From Tubulanus polymorphus (lineage: Eukaryota; Nemertea; Palaeonemertea; Tubulaniformes; Tubulanidae), in contig NC_134032.1 of the NCBI RefSeq assembly GCF_964204645.1, forward strand, positions 16,306,775 through 16,370,774: a stretch of 64,000 nt of DNA. Reading direction: 5' to 3'. The notes under the pieces were generated by a model that was not told where the DNA came from, searched no databases, and saw only the letters and a list, made by a program, of their open reading frames with translations. The position numbers and the translations under genes are program-made. Below, one piece after another: positions 32,686-64,000 of this stretch. Numbering within the stretch: position 1 is the stretch's first letter; each line of letters begins with the position of its first letter.

Positions 32686-33138
32686 ACACTGTGGAACTGA
32701 GTCCAGGTGGAACTGGCTCCATAACTGTGGAACTGAGTCCAGGTGGAACTGGCTCCATAACTGTGGAACTGAGTCCATGTGGAACTGGCTCCAGAACTGT
32801 GGAACTGAGTCCAAGTGGAACTGGCTCCAGAACTGTGGAACTGGGTCCAGGTGGAACTGGCTCCAGAACTGTGGAACTGAGTCCATGTGGAACTGGCTCC
32901 AGAACTGTGGAACTGGGTCCAGGTGGAACTGGCTCCAGAACTGTGGAACTGAGTCCAAGTGGAACTGGCTCCAGAACTGTGGAACTGGGTCCAGGTGGAA
33001 CTGGCTCCAGAACTGTGGAACTGAGTCCATGTGGAACTGGCTCCAGAACTGTGGAACTGGGTCCAGGTGGAACTGGCTCCAGAACTGTGGAACTGAGTCC
33101 AAGTGGAACTGGCTCCAGAACTGTGGAACTGGATCCAG
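32686..33138. repeat. 36-bp minisatellite, about 12 copies
   Basis: Unit TGGAACTGAGTCCAGGTGGA plus ACTGGCTCCAGAACTG. Alternating GAGTCCATG, GGGTCCAGG and GAGTCCAAG variants give a 2- to 4-unit higher-order pattern. Shares its core with the 38-bp array at 4966-6467. Open frames on both strands follow from the unit length. Confidence 0.9.
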
Positions 33139-33149
33139 AATTAGTCCAT

Positions 33150-33365
33150 GTTTTAGTTCCGCTTTCTATTGGACATCCCTGTACATCTTTTTTTCAGTAT
33201 CAGGACCACTCTGAATCAGTAATTACTGGGCTCGAACCCGGGACACCCATGTACTCCTCTATTCAGCGTCAGGACGTCTTTGAATCAGTATCAGTAATTA
33301 CGGGGTTTGAACCCGGGACACCCCTGTACATCCCCTATTCAGTATTCAGTATCAGTACTTACTTT
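33150..33365. repeat. About 80-bp repeat with tRNA B-box-like core, 2-3 copies
   Basis: Contains GGCTCGAACCCGGGACACCC and GGTTTGAACCCGGGACACCC about 75-80 bp apart, each followed by TGTAC and TTCAGTATCAG-type sequence. B-box similarity suggests SINE fragments. Confidence 0.45.
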
Positions 33366-33385
33366 TGTTAAGATATCAACATTTT

Positions 33386-33562
33386 ACCGTACGGTGCTGC
33401 CGCTATGCTCATTGTTAGCGGGATTTTCATACACTAACGTAAGTCAACTCTGGCAAGCTAGGGTGAGGGAGTATAACTGGACAGCACGTCGATTGCCAGA
33501 GTTGGCTTTAGTTAGTGTATGAAAATCCCGCTAACGATGAGCTTAGAAGCAGCACCGTACGG
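33386..33562. mobile_element. Foldback element, about 70-bp arms
   Basis: The left arm (CCGTACGGTGCTGC ... GTTAGCGGGATTTTCATACA ... CAACTCTGGCAA) pairs with the right arm around a roughly 40-bp loop. No coding capacity; non-autonomous foldback or MITE. The left breakpoint of the 1.9-kb tandem duplication falls inside its left arm at 33414. Confidence 0.6.
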
Positions 33563-34552
33563 CTGGATTTATCGGATATTGACCTGAAATATATAGTTCA
33601 CTAAAAATCTAATAGATGGCGATCATATAGGAATTCACAATGAGTGTTTAATTTCAATCAATTAGGTATCTACATTAATAGACTTGGGTTTGAACCCGGG
33701 ACGCACTCCGAGTGGGACAGCATTTAATGCATAATAGCAAAATCACTTAAAATCAAATTGATTGCAGAAAAATCCATACTTTTTTATTCTTCAAACAAAT
33801 GATTATAAATTTCAATTCGAAATCAACAAAAACTATACCAGGATCGCTGATACCAGGATCGCTGATACCAGGATCGCTGGAATCAGGAATCACTGATACC
33901 AGGATCGCTGATACCAGGATCGCTGGAATCAGGAATCACAGATACCAGGATCGCTGGAATCAGGAATCACTGATACCAGGATCGCTGATTTCAGGAATCA
34001 CTGATACCAGGATCGCTGAAAATCACTTCAAACACCTTTCACAATTTATTTATTTATACAAGAAAAAGTATCAAAACGTAGCGAAAAATTGGGTTAATTT
34101 TGAAAGTTAAGAATCCTCGTTTTAAAATCTATTCACAAATTTACACAGCATTATTTGGGTTCGCATGAGAAAATGCGATCAAGTTTCGCACATTCAGCAG
34201 TATTCGATTTCAGATTTTTTTAAACTCATCACCGAGTTAAAAATGAGTTCCTGGGTCCAGAGGGCGCTGCATATGCTCAATAGTTAGTTAGAGTTAACCA
34301 GTGGATGGTTGATATAGTAACAATTAAAACTTAATTGTAATCATGTTATCTTTCAGCAGGTTATACATATGTAACTCACGTTTGAGGAACTGCAGCGCCC
34401 TCTAAATATTGTAGAGTGCAACTAGGTCCAAGATTTCCTTCAAATCGAAAAAAAAACATTCTAAATAGGATAAAACATGTATATTGATTATAAATATGGA
34501 ATAAATTATGAATATGTGCCATAAAAGTTACCAGCATCTCGGCTTCACGAGG

Positions 34553-34592
34553 TGACCTTGAACCTTGACCTTGCAATGACAAGGTCAAGGTA
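34553..34592. promoter_or_regulatory. Cluster of nuclear-receptor half-sites
   Basis: TGACCTTGA (a perfect complement of TCAAGGTCA) followed by an 11-bp inverted repeat CCTTGACCTTG ... CAAGGTCAAGG with a 6-bp spacer. This fits ERR or FTZ-F1/NR5A binding sites. The same cluster recurs at 36447-36486 in copy 2. Motif only. Confidence 0.4.
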
Positions 34593-35123
34593 CTAAGCGT
34601 ACCGTACTTGTATTACTGAACCGGAACTCGACCGGAAATGAGTGACGTGTGATATTGAGATTGATAGAACGTCGCCCTTAATTACAATAAGCACTCTGTT
34701 AAACACAGAAACCCTAGGGCTGATCTCATCCTCGCGAGCCCTAGGGCTTCACGTCCTCACTAGCCCTAGAGCTTCTCGTCCCTCACTAGCCCTAAGGCTT
34801 CACATGCTCGTGAGCCATTTAATGCTTATACAATCGTGTAGATATATCTATGAAAGTGACTTCTAATTATCATTTTACTAGATATATTATATAAATTAAC
34901 AAATATCTCTTTGACTCAGTAATAAACAATGACTAGACAGCTGTAGGTTAGACAGCTGCTAAATAGACAGCCGCTAAATAGACAGCCGATAGATAGACAG
35001 CCGCTAACTATCATTTCATCACAACGAAATATTCACTATTTCTGTTTTTCCTATTTTTAAGATTCGTCAGAAAATTCGCGGACGAAATAAATTCTCTTTC
35101 GACTATAGACCCTTAAAGAGTAA

Positions 35124-35275
35124 TGACGTCATAGTGGGGATGCAAGTAAGCGGCCATCTTTTTTCGGAAGGATCTATAGTATTAATAGACGAAATAAAAC
35201 GAATATAATTCTACGTTCTAATTCATACATCTGACATTCCTATGACGTCATCATCGACGACGTTAGATGACGTCA
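35124..35275. promoter_or_regulatory. Three perfect CRE sites (TGACGTCA)
   Basis: TGACGTCA at 35124-35131, 35243-35250 and 35268-35275, with a YY1-like GCGGCCATCTTTT at 35150. Repeated in copy 2 at 37018, 37137 and 37162. The density suggests a promoter or enhancer, but no transcript start is visible. Confidence 0.4.
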
Positions 35276-35307
35276 TAACGTACTTCGAACACGCAACACA
35301 AAAAACC

Positions 35308-37201
35308 GTTAGCGGGATTTTCATACACTAACGTAAGTCAACTCTGGCAAGCTAGGGTGAGGGAGTATAACTGGACAGCACGTCGATTGCCAGAGTTGGC
35401 TTTAGTTAGTGTATGAAAATCCCGCTAACGATGAGCTTAGCAGCAGCACCGTACGGCTGGATTTATCGGATATTGACCTGAAATATATAGTTCACTAAAA
35501 ATCTAATAGATGGCGATCATATAGGAATTCACAATGAGTGTTTAATTTCAATCAATTAGGTATCTACATTAATAGACTTGGGTTTGAACCCGGGACGCAC
35601 TCCGAGTGGGACAGCATTTAATGCATAATAGCAAAATCACTTAAAATCAAATTGATTGCAGAAAAATCCATACTTTTTTATTCTTCAAACAAATGATTAT
35701 AAATTTCAATTCGAAATCAACAAAAACTATACCAGGATCGCTGATACCAGGATCGCTGATACCAGGATCGCTGGAATCAGGAATCACTGATACCAGGATC
35801 GCTGATACCAGGATCGCTGGAATCAGGAATCACAGATACCAGGATCGCTGGAATCAGGAATCACTGATACCAGGATCGCTGATTTCAGGAATCACTGATA
35901 CCAGGATCGCTGAAAATCACTTCAAACACCTTTCACAATTTATTTATTTATACAAGAAAAAGTATCAAAACGTAGCGAAAAATTGGGTTAATTTTGAAAG
36001 TTAAGAATCCTCGTTTTAAAATCTATTCACAAATTTACACAGCATTATTTGGGTTCGCATGAGAAAATGCGATCAAGTTTCGCACATTCAGCAGTATTCG
36101 ATTTCAGATTTTTTAAAACTCATCACCGAGTTAAAAATGAGTTCCTGGGTCCAGAGGGCGCTGCATATGCTCAATAGTTAGTTAGAGTTAACCAGTGGAT
36201 GGTTGATATAGTAACAATTAAAACTTAATTGTAATCATGTTATCTTTCAGCAGGTTATACATATGTAACTCACGTTTGAGGAACTGCAGCGCCCTCTAAA
36301 TATTGTAGAGTGCAACTAGGTCCAAGATTTCCTTCAAATCGAAAAAAAAACATTCTAAATAGGATAAAACATGTATATTGATTATAAATATGGAATAAAT
36401 TATGAATATGTGCCATAAAAGTTACCAGCATCTCGGCTTCACGAGGTGACCTTGAACCTTGACCTTGCAATGACAAGGTCAAGGTACTAAGCGTACCGTA
36501 CTTGTATTACTGAACCGGAACTCGACCGGAAATGAGTGACGTGTGATATTGAGATTGATAGAACGTCGCCCTTAATTACAATAAGCACTCTGTTAAACAC
36601 AGAAACCCTAGGGCTGATCTCATCCTCGCGAGCCCTAGGGCTTCACGTCCTCACTAGCCCTAGAGCTTCTCGTCCCTCACTAGCCCTAAGGCTTCACATG
36701 CTCGTGAGCCATTTAATGCTTATACAATCGTGTAGATATATCTATGAAAGTGACTTCTAATTATCATTTTACTAGATATATTATATAAATTAACAAATAT
36801 CTCTTTGACTCAGTAATAAACAATGACTAGACAGCTGTAGGTTAGACAGCTGCTAAATAGACAGCCGCTAAATAGACAGCCGATAGATAGACAGCCGCTA
36901 ACTATCATTTCATCACAACGAAATATTCACTATTTCTGTTTTTCCTATTTTTAAGATTCGTCAGAAAATTCGCGGACGAAATAAATTCTCTTTCGACTAT
37001 AGACCCTTAAAGAGTAATGACGTCATAGTGGGGATGCAAGTAAGCGGCCATCTTTTTTCGGAAGGATCTATAGTATTAATAGACGAAATAAAACGAATAT
37101 AATTCTACGTTCTAATTCATACATCTGACATTCCTATGACGTCATCATCGACGACGTTAGATGACGTCATAACGTACTTCGAACACGCAACACAAAAAAC
37201 C
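35308..37201. repeat. 1,894-bp tandem duplication, copy 2
   Basis: Second copy. The junctions share GTTAG (33414, 35308 and 37202), a five-base microhomology typical of replication-based or end-joining duplication. Confidence 0.9.
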
Positions 37202-37206
37202 GTTAG

Positions 37207-37833
37207 GTTTTAAATTTCGGTGAAGTTTTTACATCACCAATAGAAACAGAAACTAGAGACTCGTTACGCAAACAATAAACTATCATTACTAATCATAATT
37301 ATAATTATAATCATTTTAAATCGTTAATATAATTTACTATAACTTATAAATCAAGCCATGCTATAATAAAAACGAAAACAGAATTTCACATTTCAAATAT
37401 AGACCCTTCTGTTCCAGAGTCTGATTGTGTTTGTATCTGTGACGGAATCAGAGCCCTCTGTCGTCCAATATGTGTAACTATAACCATCACGTTGAAACCG
37501 AGCGAGCGACAATTCAGCGGGAATAGTGCTAGCACCTGAAATAGCAGCTACTGCTGCTGCTGCTGCTGCAATCGCAGCTAGTAAACAAGGACCTGGTACA
37601 CCTAGTGGACGTATGCATGTCACCTCTTGCCTCATACAGGGAAACCACGTGACATCTCGTATCGGTTCACGTGACCTCGTCCTCACACAGGGGTCACCCT
37701 CCACTGAAAATATAAACATAATATCTTCATCAGTATGTGATTGAAATAAGTAGCGCGATGAACGTAATTGTTTTTGGGGTCTCTGAAATCAGCAAACACA
37801 TAAATAATGTGATCTATCAGTTTACCGACTAGA
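37207..37833. other. 3' flank of the MTCL-like gene
   Basis: A minus-strand frame (37703-37393) follows an acceptor-like TTTTCAG but joins the previous exon out of phase and stops after six codons in the right phase, so it is not kept. Contains a GCT/GCA repeat near 37550-37575. Confidence 0.4.
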
Positions 37834-61734
<23,901 letters not shown>

Positions 61735-63210
61735 CTAGAAACAAAAATACACGATCTTTTTAGGGTTTCAACTTTTCCAAAATGACCTGATTCAAAATGG
61801 CTGACGAAACTGTTCATGGAATATAATGTTGAATTGCTCGTGATTGGACGAGTTGATATATTACTAAATGTTTTCTTATTCATTTGAATCAATTTTATTA
61901 TGAATATTCAAGATGGCCGCCTGGTGACATTGAAACGTGTGTGTTCTATGTGCTATTTATCTTCATTGATGAAATCTAAATACAAAGATGGCCGCCATGT
62001 GATAAATATTATTTCAATAAAACTGAATGAATGAAATACACGCTGGGTATTCTATAGATTCGAGTAGAACTGTGGTTTGTTTGTTTTTCTCCTATCTGAA
62101 GGTCAGAACAAATTTTTCAATGATATTTTTAACCTAGTCGATAGCAGCACAGATGATCCATCATTTTGAGATAGTGAGTACCATAACGCTACCACCAGTA
62201 CAGCGAACCGGGGTTGTTTAGTCAAATCATACCTGCCATCCGTTAGTTCTTATGTACATAAGTATGCCGCTATATTTAACGGGACTGACTTAGGTTATTT
62301 TTAATACCTCACATTGGTGTGTTACAGGTATAATACAACCACTGTGAACTGTATCTACCGCTACCGTATCTCAACGTACATATAAAATATTGCGTGCATA
62401 ACATACATGAAATTGTAAGTCAAATGTTTGGATCTTTGCTGCAAAACGAAAATTATTTGACGAAAAAATTGATAGTTTCACTATAGATTAAATTTGCTCA
62501 GGGTCCAGTTCTAAAGTTATTTACCTGACTCGAGGCTTTAGAATACGTGAATTTCTTATTGCCAATTATATATTATATATAGTCAATCTTTAACAGATAA
62601 AAGTAGAATGCCAGGTAGCAGTTGCTGAAAGTTGGTTCAACCAAAAAGTGGCATCGTGACAGTAAAACTAAATTGCTATCCATTGGAAGCGTGGCTATAA
62701 ACAAAACTGTTTTAAAATTCTCAATTACAGTTTACCTCGCAAAAACATAATATATAACATATTGGACATAAACACTGTTAGAATTGCTTTGATCATATAA
62801 TTAATGAATTCTGCTTGAAATTCTTCAACGATTTTATAGAAATTACTGAAAAGCTAGTTTTTGCTGGAAAATTCTATGTTTTTTTTCACTAAACGCAAAT
62901 TCAGCGATATAAGACGTGAGTTGTTAATATATGACGTCACGACTACTGGCGCTCCTGTGTGAAGCTGTCAGACGATGATATGATGTATTTTGATTAGGAT
63001 GATATATCAACATTAACAAACATTTTAATCTTGTTTTTGTTCGCAGAATCTGAGCTGAGGCAGCAATGCGCATAATATGTAAGATTAATTTAGAGAATCA
63101 TATCACCTAAAATATTCATCTTTATGTTCTAATTGTACTATCCTTTTTGTGGGAAAATAGCGCGTAAGGAATTGCCTCTGAAAATGCCTGATAATAGAGT
63201 CTGATTAAGG
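61735..63210. other. Upstream flank or first intron of the MTCL-like gene
   Basis: No coding exon seen. Two YY1-type AAGATGGCCGCC motifs (near 61911 and 61986) could mark an alternative promoter, and a CRE (TGACGTCA) lies near 62933. AT-rich otherwise. Confidence 0.4.
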
Positions 63211-63214
63211 GGAC

Positions 63215-63470
63215 AGTCACCTCTCCTGATTGGTCACCACAGCGCTATTCGGTCACCCACCAGATTGATCAGACGAACTTACAAAGCTCGTCTGTCACTA
63301 CTGGTATATGGCCTAAGGGTTAGTGTGCTCGGCTGGCATGCTGGTGGTATCAGGTTCGAGTCCTGCTAGGGTTAGGGTTACGGCCGAGCTCAGGTTCGAG
63401 TCCTGCTAGGGTTAGGGTTACGGCCGAGCGAGGGTTCCAGTCCTGCTAGGGTTAGGGTTACGGCTGAGCA
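63215..63470 (+). mobile_element. tRNA-like SINE, copy 2, with triplicated tail
   Basis: Same family as 59740-59965. The block CAGGTTCGAGTCCTGCTAGG plus GTTAGGGTTACGG is repeated three times in tandem, each with a B box. Confidence 0.6.
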
Positions 63471-63934
63471 AGGATTTAGCCTGATTGAGGACGTTCTATT
63501 TTATTTCCCGATTGTGCCTGAGACGCCCATTTCTTGTTTTTTGCAAGTGCTAATTTTACAATTTTGAAGACAATAAGTGGTAAATACAACTTCACAAAAT
63601 GTTACATATTGAATTGAGATTCAGTAAGTGTCGGGTGAATACTCGCAGCTCAGTGAGGATAGGTTTATACCTAGGATTAGTCAGACAGTTTATAAACAGC
63701 ATTATCAAAGGAAGTCAGAATTAAAATCAACAGTTTAAAACTTATGAAGTTCTTCAAAGTAGAAATAGCCAAACATCTTCAGGGAGGCGAGTAATAAATA
63801 CCAAGCGGTTAACCTCAAGTCTTAAACAACATCCTGCGAAATAAGGTGGTTTAAAGGTGAACCCACTTTCAGATTGTGGCTATTTTGGTTATGTTTGAAT
63901 CAATATTACAGCGAAACTGACAGCGACAATAATT

Positions 63935-64000
63935 GTGTCTATGAATTATCCAAATGATGACTTACACTTAGTTAATTGAATTAGAAATACAAATTGAGAC
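63935..64000. repeat. Dispersed repeat shared with 22035-22100
   Basis: TATCCAAATGATGACTTACA, then CTTAGT and GAATTAGAAATACAAATTG, nearly the same as the sequence at 22035-22100. Cut by the end of the window. Confidence 0.55.

Larger units (their letters stand above)
33414..35307. repeat. 1,894-bp tandem duplication, copy 1
   Basis: Matches 35308-37201 base for base except two substitutions I could find (near 33547 and 34218). It contains the foldback right arm, a GGATCGCTGATACCA-type 15-bp array (33838-34020), the nuclear-receptor half-site cluster (34553-34592), a CCCTAGGGCT repeat (34705-34795) and three CRE-like sites. No gene recognised inside. Confidence 0.9.

Noticed and set aside
32633-33371. 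193- and 226-codon ORFs and the antisense 145-codon ORF
   Set aside because: Artefacts of the 36-bp minisatellite, open on both strands.
37393-37719. Minus-strand 108-codon ORF as a further MTCL-like exon
   Set aside because: Its acceptor joins the previous exon in the wrong phase; in the right phase it stops after six codons.

Overview
This is a eukaryotic window. Both real genes have many short exons with GT-AG introns, about 30% of the bases (my tally) lie in tandem minisatellites, and there are tRNA-derived SINEs, foldback MITEs and microsatellites, with no operons or ribosome-binding sites. The SINE 3' tail (GGCGCTATATAAG followed by ATT repeats), TTAGGG-type motifs and the MTCL/SOGA-like gene suggest a marine invertebrate, perhaps a lophotrochozoan such as a mollusc or annelid. 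That placement is inference.

Layout. 1-6.5 kb holds repeats only: 36-, 18/21-, 16-, 40- and 38-bp tandem arrays, a GA tract and a TTAA-flanked MITE. 6.6-20.4 kb holds a minus-strand gene that I do not recognise. It has ten coding exons, seven of them 30-69 bp, and every splice phase agrees. Its predicted product is about 343 residues: proline/glutamine-rich, with an AT-hook-like start and a basic cluster near the C-terminal exon. Its introns carry at least seven unrelated minisatellites. 20.4-23.6 kb is a spacer with foldback elements and a 23-bp array. 23.6-28.9 kb is a head-to-head, scrambled and broken plus-strand set of copies of the same gene. It has recognisable exons 1, 2, 6 (twice), 8, 9 and 10, and one additional exon absent from the minus-strand gene. 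29.4-33.1 kb holds 20-, 33- and 36-bp arrays and a weak small two-exon gene candidate. 33.4-37.2 kb is a near-perfect 1,894-bp tandem duplication rich in CRE-like and nuclear-receptor half-sites. 37.8-61.7 kb is a 26-exon minus-strand gene for a coiled-coil protein of about 2,100 residues that resembles the MTCL/SOGA microtubule-crosslinking family. It is probably 5'-incomplete here. 61.7-64 kb shows SINE-like repeats and no exon I can support.

Most long open frames in this window are minisatellites whose unit length is a multiple of three, not genes. The most unusual part is the micro-exon gene with its scrambled inverted copies. Next come the signs that terminal inverted repeats of local MITEs have been amplified into minisatellites. 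Exon coordinates come from reading splice sites and phases by eye; no transcript or database was available.
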